From Bacteroides pyogenes (lineage in GTDB: Bacteria > Bacteroidota > Bacteroidia > Bacteroidales > Bacteroidaceae): a DNA stretch of 64,000 nt. The notes below the pieces were generated by a model. It worked only from the letters and a program-made list of their open reading frames with translations, was not told where the DNA came from and did not search any database. Positions 18,603 through 27,435 of the stretch are shown here, in pieces. The position numbers were made by a program, and so were the translations under genes. The stretch covers positions 1 through 64,000 of the forward strand of contig NZ_JACIDI010000010.1 of the NCBI RefSeq assembly GCF_014196225.1, written 5' to 3'. Positions within the stretch are counted from its first letter, which is position 1, and every line of letters starts with the position of its first letter.

Positions 18603-21600
18603 TTAGTAAATCAATTTCACACCTACGGAGAATACCCTTGATACAGGATATTTCATAGCATCCCAGCCACCGCACTCAGGATCCATGCCTGAATAGCCGG
18701 TCAGAGTGATAAGATTCTCTCCGCTGAGGTAGACGGACATACGGCTGTTGCGGTCATTGAGATGAGCGCATTTGCGAAGCACATCCGTCAAGTCGTAAGA
18801 GAAGGTTACGTTCTTCAAACGAAGATAAGAGGCATTTTCCAAATACCAGTCTGAAGCAGTGCTAAAGTTTCCGTTCGGATCGTTCTTTGATAAACGAGGA
18901 ATGTCGGAACCGGTATTCGAAGGACTCCACGCATTCAATATTTCGGCAGAGCGATTAAAGTTGCCTTCTACATCGCCCAACAGCATGTATTTGCCTATAT
19001 ATGCAGCCTGCGCACCGCCCACACCTTGGAGCATGGCACTGAAAGACAGCTTTCGGTAGTTGAAGCCCAACGTCAGAGCAAATGTCGTTTCAGGAGTGGC
19101 ATTGCCCATATATTGGCGGTCGGCATCCGTAATCTTGCCGTCGCCATTGACATCTACAAATTTCAAATCACCTGCCACGGCATTGGGCTGAATGCGTTCT
19201 CCTTCTTTATTCACATAGGCTGCTGCTTCCGCATTGCTTTGGAAAATACCATCTGTCTTAATCAGATAGTAAGAGTTCAGAGGTTCGCCTTCAGCCGTCT
19301 GATAGATATAGGAACCGCCACGGAAATGTTTGCTATTGGTCCATACCCCCGAAGTACCATCAGAATTCTTTATACCAATGTCAGTTACTTTATTATTCAG
19401 ATAAGCAAAGTTGCCCGATACGAAATAAGAGAAGTTTCTGCCGACTTTGTCTCTCCAAGTAAATTGTGCTTCGAAGCCACGATTACGCACTTCACCTTGA
19501 TTGACATACAAAGGTTCCAATCCAATAGTGTTAGGCCACTCCATCTCACGGGTTTGAATTAAATTGTAGGTGCGCTTATCGAAATAATCCAATGACAAGG
19601 ACAAACGGTCTTTAAACATTTCCAAATCCAATCCCAAGTCATATTGCTCGGAAGTCTCCCATGTCAGGTTGGAATTCAAAGCTCTGCTGTTGTATACAAA
19701 GTTACCCCAAGTCTTGCCCGATTCCACACCGTATTGCGCTTGTTCTGACCAAGATTTTTTGGCAAGCAAAGGCGATTTGTAATTGAAAGGTATGGAGCTT
19801 AAATTGCCTATGCGTCCCCAAGAAGCACGCAATTTCAGCAGGCTGATAAAGTCGCTCTTCTTAAAGAATCGCTCGTTAGAGATTTTCCATCCCAACGTCA
19901 AAGCGGGGAAATCACCATGATTGCTCTCTTTGGGCAAGCGGCCGGCATAGTCGCGACGCCAAGAGGCAGTGGCGAAATAGCGGTCATTATACGAATAGGC
20001 CAAACGGGCTATCAAGGACACATTGGCATCGGGACCATACAAATAATCCTCAGCTTGGGTAGTTCCGGCATAAGCCAAGTATTGCAAGTTTGCAGCCTCT
20101 TCGGCAAAGTCGTGTCCTGTGACTTCCAAACCTCGACGATTGTAGCGGTCGGCAGTGGTAGAGAATAAAGCTCCCACGGTATGCTCGCCGAATGTTCTAT
20201 CGTAGGTCAGCGTGTTTTCCGTTTTCCACGCATCGGCACGGTAGGCACTTTCATTCAACGAGTTAGACAAAGTCGGCTTACCCACTTCATCACGAATAGG
20301 ATTGAAGTTTTTATACAAGTTACTACTCAGATTGTATGTAAAGCGGCTGGTGAATTTCAAACCTTGAATTACATTTGCAATCTCCAATGCGGTTGTGCTC
20401 CAGATATCGCTAGTTTTGTTGTACCTGTTTTCAGCTTCCAGCAAACGGACCGGGTTCACAGCATCTCCATGAATATCGGCGAAGTTCGAACCGTATTTGG
20501 TGATATAGGCAGGGTCTTCGGTGGTAGTTCCACCGTAGCTTCCATCAAGCGCATTATATACAGAGGCGCTGGCCGGCATATAGATGGCGGAGATGATGGG
20601 GCCAGTGTAACCGTCGTTATCCGTATTCTTGGATCGAGACTCTATATTCTTCCAAACAAAGTCTTCGCTGATGGTGATCCACTTGTTCAGCTTCATCTTT
20701 CCATTATAGCGCAAAGACATGTTTTTGTTAAAGGTGTTTATCAGTACACCTTCATCATTGTCATAAGCAAAAGAGATGCGGCTGTTATAGTTGTCCGTAC
20801 CTACATTCAAAGCCACGTTATGGCGTTGGTAGAAAGCCGTACGGAAGATGGTGTCCATCCAGTCTGTGCGAGTGATTCCCACCCATGGATTTTTAGTTAC
20901 ATCCCAACCGGTGGGCAAAGTAAGCCCAGCATTGGCATGAGACTGCTTGCGCATCTCAATTTGCTGCTCGGCATTCAAAGGTTTAATCAAATTAGTGGCT
21001 TGACGAATGCCGAAAGTGCCGTCATAAGATAAGGTAGGAGCTCCTTCCTTAGCCTTCTTGGTAGTAATCAGTACAACACCTCCTGCACCTGACTGTGCGC
21101 CGTAGATAGCTGCCGAAGCTGCATCTTTCAGCACAACGATGCTTTCAATATCATTCATGGAAGCGATGGGAGCACCTGGAACGCCATCTACCACCCACAG
21201 AACATCGTCTTTAGCCGAGCCTTGTCCACGAATCACAATGCTCGGAGAGGAGGTGGGATCACCACCGTCCGCCTGAATGGTAACACCCGGCAACTGCCCT
21301 TGCAACATACTTTCAGTAGATGTCACGGGACGCACAGTCAGTTCATCGGCATTGCTCACCACCCCCACTGCAGCCGAAAGGTCTTGCTTACGGGCACTGG
21401 CACCGTAGCCCAATACCACCACTTCTTCCAACAGTTCGGCGTCTTCTTTCAAAATCACCGTCAACGGTTTTCCCGTAACCACAACTTCCTGATTCGTGAA
21501 ACCCACGAAACTAATGATCAATACGGCATTCTTGGCAGCCGGCAATTCAAACTTTCCCTCAATATCCGTAACACCCCCCACAGTCATTCCTTTCACTAAG

Positions 21601-21746
21601 ACATTGGCTCCGATGATGGGATCACCAGTTTGGTCTTTCACCGTTCCCTTTACTGAAATTTGCTGCGCAAAAACAGTGACCGACAATAACAGCCCCAAAA
21701 GTAAGGGAGGAATCATTCGATAGATTCTAAGATTTGTTCGTTTCAT
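18603..21746 (-). CDS. susC-like: SusC-like TonB-dependent outer membrane transporter
   Basis: A 22-strand TonB-dependent barrel that imports oligosaccharides with energy from TonB. After a signal peptide there is a carboxypeptidase-regulatory-like domain (ISVKGTVKDQTGDPIIGANVLVKG), a TonB box region (EEVVVLGYG), the plug (STESMLQGQLPGVTI; SIVIRGQGS; VLWVVDGVPG; ESIVVLKDAASAAIYGAQSGAGGVVLITTKK) and the barrel, ending RVFSVGVKLIY. ATG at 21746 (MKRTNLRIYRMIPPLLLG) is chosen because the signal sequence follows; the upstream 11 codons are unlikely. No N-terminal anti-sigma-interaction extension is seen, so control by an ECF sigma factor is unlikely. The 133 bp upstream hold a TTTG-like repeat but no exact consensus promoter. 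Confidence 0.95.
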   Translation of the reverse strand: MKRTNLRIYRMIPPLLLGLLLSVTVFAQQISVKGTVKDQTGDPIIGANVLVKGMTVGGVTDIEGKFELPAAKNAVLIISFVGFTNQEVVVTGKPLTVILKEDAELLEEVVVLGYGASARKQDLSAAVGVVSNADELTVRPVTSTESMLQGQLPGVTIQADGGDPTSSPSIVIRGQGSAKDDVLWVVDGVPGAPIASMNDIESIVVLKDAASAAIYGAQSGAGGVVLITTKKAKEGAPTLSYDGTFGIRQATNLIKPLNAEQQIEMRKQSHANAGLTLPTGWDVTKNPWVGITRTDWMDTIFRTAFYQRHNVALNVGTDNYNSRISFAYDNDEGVLINTFNKNMSLRYNGKMKLNKWITISEDFVWKNIESRSKNTDNDGYTGPIISAIYMPASASVYNALDGSYGGTTTEDPAYITKYGSNFADIHGDAVNPVRLLEAENRYNKTSDIWSTTALEIANVIQGLKFTSRFTYNLSSNLYKNFNPIRDEVGKPTLSNSLNESAYRADAWKTENTLTYDRTFGEHTVGALFSTTADRYNRRGLEVTGHDFAEEAANLQYLAYAGTTQAEDYLYGPDANVSLIARLAYSYNDRYFATASWRRDYAGRLPKESNHGDFPALTLGWKISNERFFKKSDFISLLKLRASWGRIGNLSSIPFNYKSPLLAKKSWSEQAQYGVESGKTWGNFVYNSRALNSNLTWETSEQYDLGLDLEMFKDRLSLSLDYFDKRTYNLIQTREMEWPNTIGLEPLYVNQGEVRNRGFEAQFTWRDKVGRNFSYFVSGNFAYLNNKVTDIGIKNSDGTSGVWTNSKHFRGGSYIYQTAEGEPLNSYYLIKTDGIFQSNAEAAAYVNKEGERIQPNAVAGDLKFVDVNGDGKITDADRQYMGNATPETTFALTLGFNYRKLSFSAMLQGVGGAQAAYIGKYMLLGDVEGNFNRSAEILNAWSPSNTGSDIPRLSKNDPNGNFSTASDWYLENASYLRLKNVTFSYDLTDVLRKCAHLNDRNSRMSVYLSGENLITLTGYSGMDPECGGWDAMKYPVSRVFSVGVKLIY

Positions 21747-21879
21747 GCATTTAAATTTTAAGTTTATGATACTATGCAATTACATAATAGCAAAACTGGA
21801 GCAAAGCTCGTCAAACTATATTACAACTGCATTACAAAGGTTTATCATTTAGTTTACTTATCGAAAAATTTTTACCGAA

Positions 21880-22707
21880 TCAGGTGTTCGGTAGAACGGA
21901 AGCTCCCAGCAAACTCGCATCTTCCTCTTGCGAAGCCACTATCTCCACAGCCTCTGCTATCACTTTATAAGGAAAATCCCGCATGCCTTCTTTCATTGCG
22001 CTCTCAAACAGCGGAAAAGACGACGCAATGCCTCCTCCCAATACAATTGCCTGAGGCGCATAGGCATAGAGAATCACTTTCATCAGATTGCCCAGATGAA
22101 GGCCGAATTCGTACCAGAGCTGCAACGAGGAGGTGTCACCCTGATTTGCCTTTTCGGCCACTTCCATACTCGTCGTGTTATGCCGTTTGAAAAAGAAACT
22201 ACTGCAATAGTGCTCAAAGTCGGCATCCAAATAGGGGAATGAGCCTATTTCCCCAACTCCCATATATCGGCCACCATACAAGCGATGATTGACAATGACC
22301 CCCGCACCGATGCCCGTACCAATGGTAATACCCACCATGTCAGAATAAGGCCTGCCTTTACCGAACCGACTTTCGCCCAAGGCAAAACAGTTTGAGTCGT
22401 TATTGACGGCAACCGATACGCCAAACTCTTTCTGCAAAACGTCTTTCAAATGCACTTTTCTCCAAGAAGGAATATTCGCCACATTATATACAATTCCGTT
22501 TTCAGGATGAACAATGGAGGGAACTCCTATGCCAATGCCGTCTACCTGCTCACTCATCATGTCCCCAATAAGCCGGACCAATTGTCCAAGCACCACCGAG
22601 GCTTCTGCTTGCGCAAGACAAGGCACCGATATTTTTTTCAGACACCGTCCGTTTTCCACCCAGGCGATTCTTATATTCGTTCCTCCCAAATCAATTGTTA
22701 ATCTCAT
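21880..22707 (-). CDS. ROK-family sugar kinase
   Basis: ROK kinases phosphorylate glucose, mannose, fructose or amino sugars with ATP. LTIDLGGTNIRIA (phosphate loop), GIGIGVPSIV, VAVNNDSNCFALGE (catalytic Asp region), GITIGTGIGAGVIVN and VLGGGIAS are present. The usual zinc motif (His plus CxCGxxGC) is absent: the region reads GEIGSFPYLDADFEHYCSSFFFKRH, so zinc binding is probably lost. ATG at 22707 (MRLTIDLGG) is preferred to 22752. It precedes SusC on the same strand, so it may phosphorylate the mannose or glucose released by the locus (inference). Length 275 is slightly short for the family. Confidence 0.8.
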   Translation of the reverse strand: MRLTIDLGGTNIRIAWVENGRCLKKISVPCLAQAEASVVLGQLVRLIGDMMSEQVDGIGIGVPSIVHPENGIVYNVANIPSWRKVHLKDVLQKEFGVSVAVNNDSNCFALGESRFGKGRPYSDMVGITIGTGIGAGVIVNHRLYGGRYMGVGEIGSFPYLDADFEHYCSSFFFKRHNTTSMEVAEKANQGDTSSLQLWYEFGLHLGNLMKVILYAYAPQAIVLGGGIASSFPLFESAMKEGMRDFPYKVIAEAVEIVASQEEDASLLGASVLPNT

Positions 22708-23242
22708 GGTATCTCGTTTTAAAGGTTTCGGTAAGTGCAAAATTAAAAACATCCGCCTCCTTTTATATTACCAATTGCGCATATAAATCCTCATTTTGCG
22801 CAAAAGTAGACAGTAAACCGGATTTGAATCTGCATTATTTTACAGACAAACGATGCAAATTTATCTAAAATGAGGTCAATGACACCGACGGTCGAGGTAT
22901 TGAAACAGGCCAACAAAGGCTCAGTAATTTTTTATGGAAATAAATTTTTCATATATATTACCCGCTCTCAGAATTAAAAAGCAAGAATAGATGCGTTAAA
23001 AAATATTATTACTGTCGTACATTTGCGTTATTATTGATTTTAAACTAACATTGTCTTTATACATTCAGGAAAACCAAACATGGAACAAGGCCGAATTGCT
23101 ATTGGGATTAAAACCTAAAGCGGACGTTAAGCCCCCCCATGTTTTTACATCTAAAGACCGGATAGTTCGTTGGGGCTGTAAGCAAGACCCCGAGTTTGCG
23201 ACGAGAATGCAAAAGATGTTACTCCTGATTAAAATTTGAGAT
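22708..23242. other. intergenic region between ROK kinase and IS110 remnant
   Basis: Two minus-strand TAnnTTTG-like boxes are present (RC of 22738-22745 and of 22801-22808), but neither has a TTTG partner at 19-21 bp, so the start of the sugar operon is unclear. An ORF of 62 codons (23051-23239) ends just before the IS110 gene; I do not recognise it and give it low weight. It may be part of the inserted DNA. Confidence 0.35.
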
Positions 23243-24230
23243 ATGACATACATTGGAATCGACATCAGCAAATCCACATTTGTGGCGGCATTTCCATCGG
23301 GAAACAGCTATCGCACTGAAACATTCACGAATGAAGCTAAAGGCATTCGCAAGTTTATTGGCAAGTTATCGGCAGACACACATCATTGTGTGATGGAGGC
23401 TACCGGCAATTACGGTTTCCTGCTCCTCTGCTTCCTTGATTGAGCAGGCATAACAGCAAGCCTTGTCACCCCCAAAAGGATAAAGAATTATTCACGGGTT
23501 ATGATGTCGGTAACAAAAACCGATGAAATGGATGCGCGTCTAATCGCTGACTACGGATAAAAGATGAAGCCGGCTGCGTACGAACTGCCTTCAGAAAGTC
23601 TGATGCTGTTAAAACAGAAGAAAACTGTTATCCGTCAGCTTCAGAAACAACTCACTATGACCAAGAATCTTCAGTCATCGCTTGATCCACTGCCTGTTAA
23701 AGACAAGAAGTGTTTCTCTTCCATAAGGCAGACCATTTTGTTTTTAGAAAAACAAATTAAGCATCTTGAGGCAGAGCTTATGCAAACTGCGGAGTCTGTC
23801 TTTGAGAACCAACTCAAAGCATTGACTTCCATAAGAAGGAATCAGTGTCACTTTGACAACAGCATTGATTATTGCTACCGGAGAATTCACTTACTTTGAC
23901 AACGCTAAGCAATTATCTCGGTATATAGGGATATGTCCAACCATTGAAAGAAGCCGAGGGAAATCCGGAAAACCAGCGATCATAGCTGTGGCAAATGAAC
24001 TGGTGAGACAGGCGTTTGCGGTTGTTATTTCCAATATCCGTATATCAACGGCTTCGTTTCGGAGAAGCCTAATATCTCCGTCTGAAAAACAGTTTTATCT
24101 CTCTTTGGGGAGGTGGAAATCTAAGCCTCACAGACCTAAAACGACTCAAGAGCGGACAGCAGCAGAATATTTCTCAAATAATTTAAGGTGGATAAAACTT
24201 TTTCCTCATTTTATTGGGTTTGTAATATAG
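23243..24230 (+). pseudogene. IS110-family transposase, inactivated
   Basis: The N-terminal DEDD part reads MTYIGIDISKSTFVAAFPSG and HCVMEATGNYG. A TGA follows at about 23441, then the same frame continues (AGITASLVTPKRIKNYSRV; MMSVTKTDEMDARLIADYG) to a TAA at about 23558, then ELPSESLMLLKQKKTVIRQLQKQL. A frameshift near 23838 moves to TLTTALIIATGEFTYFDNAKQLSRYIGICPT, and an internal deletion removes part of the serine-containing C-terminal domain before GKPAIIAVANELVRQAFAVV. Two stops, a frameshift and a deletion make it dead. IS110 elements lack strong terminal repeats, so the element ends cannot be set. Confidence 0.85.
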
Positions 24231-24266
24231 TTCGTCCGCTAAAACTCAAAAGAGCCTAAATATCTT

Positions 24267-24306
24267 GCCCGAAGCCCTACAGAATCGAACTTCGGGCTTT
24301 CTTTTT
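24267..24306 (+). terminator. intrinsic terminator
   Basis: GCCCGAAG (24267-24274) pairs with CTTCGGGC (24290-24297), followed by TTTCTTTTT on the plus strand. It lies after the IS110 remnant and before the remnant on the minus strand. Confidence 0.7.
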
Positions 24307-24322
24307 CAAAAAGTAAGCCCTC

Positions 24323-24463
24323 CTAATCGAAAAGGGTCTGTTCCGGTGATCCTTTTTGTTTCTCTTTAGCAAGGATGTTGTCCCATTTTTGTCCGGGTTC
24401 TCCATAAACGCGATAAAATCGATGTAGTACATAAGCGTAAGACGCGCTACCAATGGGAAGGCC
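24323..24463 (-). pseudogene. C-terminal remnant of an unknown protein
   Basis: A 47-codon frame, entered right after a TAA and without a start codon, reads like a true protein end: SASYAYVLHRFYRVYGEP, then GQKWDNILAKEKQKGSPEQ and TLFD before TAG. Nothing upstream continues it. A small stem, CTGTCT (24493-24498) with AGACAG (24509-24514), lies just outside and could be an IS end. I cannot name the family. The rest of the gap to 24723 shows nothing else. Confidence 0.4.
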
Positions 24464-24723
24464 TTATTTTTTGCTATCTACAACAAAAGAGACTGTCTAA
24501 AACTTGTCAGACAGCCCTATTCTTATTTAAAAGAAAACCAATAATTTTTGAACAAAGAAAGATTAAAATGTAAATGATACTTCAAACCGAATTATTCTAT
24601 CCGAAGTGTATTGCATTCATCATTGTCCCGAATTGAAGCATATATAAAGGGAAAACGGTAAAACCGGAACATGTCTGGAAAAATCCTTTTCTATTTGTCT
24701 CTATTTAAAAAAGGCTAATTTTT

Positions 24724-24754
24724 TTTGCAGTTCAACAGAAAGTAGATACTTTTG
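24724..24754 (+). promoter_or_regulatory. promoter of the efflux operon
   Basis: TTTG (24724-24727), 19 bp, then TACTTTTG (24747-24754) is an exact match to the Bacteroides -33/-7 consensus. The leader to the ATG at 24826 is about 65 nt. Confidence 0.75.
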
Positions 24755-24825
24755 CATCGTTGTTTATGCAATTATTCTTTATAAAAGAAGTATTAATCAA
24801 TCCCATTTTTAAGACGCTACACACA

Positions 24826-26313
24826 ATGAAAAAAGTACTGATTCTAACCGCTCTATGCTGCTTGACATCTATGGCTGAAAGCCAAAGTGTTCTCAACTTA
24901 GATAGTTGTCGTGCATTGGCTCTTGCTAATAATAAGGATCTGCTGATCAGTAATGAAAAAATAAACGCCGCATATAACCAGAGAAAGGCCGCATTTACCA
25001 ATTACTTGCCCGACATAACAGCTACAGGGGCTTATATGCGGAATCAGAAAGAGTTTTCGATCCTGAACAACGATCAGAAAGCGGCGCTTTCAGGATTGGG
25101 TACCAACATGGCGAACGGTATATCCGGTCCTTTTCAACAAGCCGCTCAGGCCATCGTTGCCGCCCATCCGGAGTTGGCTCCGCTAATTTCGTCTCTCGGA
25201 AGTCTGGGAAATCAGTTAGGCTCCTCCCTTGTTCCCGCCCTTAACAATGCAGGAAACTCGGTAATCGACGCATTCCGTACAGATACCCGTAACGTATATG
25301 CCGGCGCCCTTACCCTTACCCAACCTATCTACATGGGAGGAAAAATCCGCGCTTACAACAGGATTACCCGATATGCGGAAGAATTGGCACGCCAACAGCA
25401 CCATTCGGGCATGCAAGAAGTAATCTTGAGTACCGATCAGGCTTATTGGCAAGTGGTATCGCTCGCCAACAAAAAGAAACTTGCGGAAGGCTACCTGAAA
25501 CTTTTGCAACAGCTCGACAGCGATGTGGAAAAGATGATTGCCGAAGGGGTGGCAACAAAAGCCGACGGATTATCGGTACGAGTAAAAGTGAACGAAGCAG
25601 AAATGACACTCACCAAAGTTGAAGACGGGCTAAGCCTTGCACGGATGCTGCTGTGCCAACTTTGCGGAATCGACCTGAGCACTCCCGTCCGGCTGGCGGA
25701 CGAAGAGATGGACAACCTGCCCGTACTTACGCCGGACACTTACTTCGATATAGCCACTGCTTATGCCAACCGCCCGGAAATACGCAGCTTGGAGCTGGCA
25801 AGCAAGATATATCGGCAGAAAGTAAACGTAACGCGCGCGGAGCACCTTCCTTCGCTTGCTCTTATTGGCAACTACGTAGTTACGAACCCTTCGATGTTCA
25901 ATGGATTTGAGAACAAATTCAAAGGAATGTGGAATGTGGGAGTCATGCTGCAAGTTCCCATTTGGCATTGGGGAGAAGGGACTTACAAAACCAGGGCTGC
26001 CAAAGCGGAAGCACGCATTGCCGAATACCGGCTTCAGGATGCCAAAGAAAAAATCGAACTACAGGTAAACCAGGCAGCGTTCAAGGTGAACGAGGCCGGA
26101 AAGAAGCTGGTGATGGCAACCAAGAACATGGAAAAAGCGGAAGAAAACCTGCGGTATGCCACGCTCGGCTTCAAAGAAGGAGTAATTGCCACGAGCAACG
26201 TACTCGAAGCGCAAACGGCTTGGCTGTCGGCACAATCGGAGAAAATCGACTCTCAAATAGACGTAAAGCTGACAGAAATCTACTTGAAGAAAGCGCTCGG
26301 AACCCTAAAGTAA
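24826..26313 (+). CDS. TolC-like outer membrane efflux protein
   Basis: The outer membrane channel of a tripartite exporter. A signal peptide (MKKVLILTALCCLTSMAES) precedes two repeated OEP units rich in coiled-coil (for example LQDAKEKIELQVNQAAFKVNEAGKKLVMATKNMEKAEENLRYA). An extra loop at about residues 75-150, rich in Ala, Gly and Leu, lies between the first helices. ATG at 24826 begins the signal; the ORF is open from 24760, which overlaps the likely transcription start. First gene of the operon with the HlyD-like adaptor and two ABC-2 permeases. Confidence 0.88.
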   Translation: MKKVLILTALCCLTSMAESQSVLNLDSCRALALANNKDLLISNEKINAAYNQRKAAFTNYLPDITATGAYMRNQKEFSILNNDQKAALSGLGTNMANGISGPFQQAAQAIVAAHPELAPLISSLGSLGNQLGSSLVPALNNAGNSVIDAFRTDTRNVYAGALTLTQPIYMGGKIRAYNRITRYAEELARQQHHSGMQEVILSTDQAYWQVVSLANKKKLAEGYLKLLQQLDSDVEKMIAEGVATKADGLSVRVKVNEAEMTLTKVEDGLSLARMLLCQLCGIDLSTPVRLADEEMDNLPVLTPDTYFDIATAYANRPEIRSLELASKIYRQKVNVTRAEHLPSLALIGNYVVTNPSMFNGFENKFKGMWNVGVMLQVPIWHWGEGTYKTRAAKAEARIAEYRLQDAKEKIELQVNQAAFKVNEAGKKLVMATKNMEKAEENLRYATLGFKEGVIATSNVLEAQTAWLSAQSEKIDSQIDVKLTEIYLKKALGTLK

Positions 26314-26419
26314 GACAAGAAGGCGGAAGACAAGTTGACAACGGAACTACCCCATCTGCACTGTCAACTTACCCCTGCTTGTCGAATCAAAGAATATAAA
26401 AAACTTAAAAAACTAAAAT

Positions 26420-27412
26420 ATGACACCTACAAAATCACAAAACAGCAATATGCTGCTTGCATTCCTTACTTTATTAGGAGTTATCGCAATTGTTGCAATC
26501 GTCGGTTTTTTCATGCTTCGCAAGGGTCCGGAGATTATTCAGGGGCAGGCCGAAGCAACCGAATATCGCGTTTCGAGCAAAGTGCCGGGACGTATTCTGG
26601 AGTTTCGTGTAAAAGAGGGGCAGAAAGTAAACGCCGGAGATACGCTGGCAATACTGGAAGCACCCGATGTAATGGCAAAGATGGAACAGGCGCGCGCAGC
26701 CCAAGCTGCCGCACAGGCTCAAAATGAAAAAGCAATCAGAGGAACCCGGCAGGAGCAAATTCAAGCGGCATACGAAATGTGGCAAAAAGCTCAAGCAGGC
26801 GTCACCATTGCCGAAAAATCGTACACTCGTGTCAAAAACCTGTATGAACAAGGTGTGATGCCCGCACAGAAACTGGATGAAGTAACTGCACAACGCGATG
26901 CCGCAATTGCTACGGAAAAAGCAGCCAAATCTCAATACACAATGGCTAAGAACGGTGCTCAACGTGAAGACAAAATGGCTGCGGAGGCCCTGGTAAACCG
27001 TGCCAAAGGAGCCGTAGCCGAAGTGGAGTCGTATATCAAAGAGATGTATCTGATAGCCCAAGCAGCCGGAGAAGTATCCGAGATCTTTCCCAAAGTCGGC
27101 GAATTGGTAGGTACAGGTGCTCCCATCATGAACATCGCCGAACTCGATGATATGTGGGTGACATTCAATGTACGCGAAGATCTGCTGAAAAACCTGACGA
27201 TGGGAGCGGAATTCGAGGCTATAGTCCCTGCTCTGGAAAATAAAACCGTCAAACTGAAGGTATACTATCTGCAGGACTTAGGAACTTATGCAGCCTGGAA
27301 AGCCACCAAGACAACCGGACAGTTCGACCTGAAGACGTTCAGAGTAAAGGCTTCTCCGATGGAAAAAACAGAAAATCTCCGTCCGGGCATGTCTGTCATT
27401 ATCAACAAATAA
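26420..27412 (+). CDS. HlyD/EmrA-type membrane fusion protein
   Basis: A single N-terminal transmembrane helix (about 11-33, LLAFLTLLGVIAIVAIVGFFML) precedes a biotinyl-lipoyl-like half (ATEYRVSSKVPGRILEFRVKEGQKVNAGDTLAIL), a long coiled-coil hairpin (about 80-215), the second lipoyl half (LIAQAAGEVSEIFPKVGELVGTGAPIMNI) and a beta-barrel domain. It should bridge the permeases and the TolC channel. It lies 106 bp after tolC and 23 bp before the first permease. Confidence 0.88.
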   Translation: MTPTKSQNSNMLLAFLTLLGVIAIVAIVGFFMLRKGPEIIQGQAEATEYRVSSKVPGRILEFRVKEGQKVNAGDTLAILEAPDVMAKMEQARAAQAAAQAQNEKAIRGTRQEQIQAAYEMWQKAQAGVTIAEKSYTRVKNLYEQGVMPAQKLDEVTAQRDAAIATEKAAKSQYTMAKNGAQREDKMAAEALVNRAKGAVAEVESYIKEMYLIAQAAGEVSEIFPKVGELVGTGAPIMNIAELDDMWVTFNVREDLLKNLTMGAEFEAIVPALENKTVKLKVYYLQDLGTYAAWKATKTTGQFDLKTFRVKASPMEKTENLRPGMSVIINK

Positions 27413-27435
27413 TATTCCTTAGATTCGCAACGTAA

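Noticed and set aside
21780-21840. Promoter for SusC
   Set aside because: TATAGTTTG and an upstream TTTG are present but spacing and the -7 box do not match the consensus.
22753-23050. Riboswitch or leader RNA upstream of the ROK kinase
   Set aside because: No stable long stem or known riboswitch pattern could be made out by eye.
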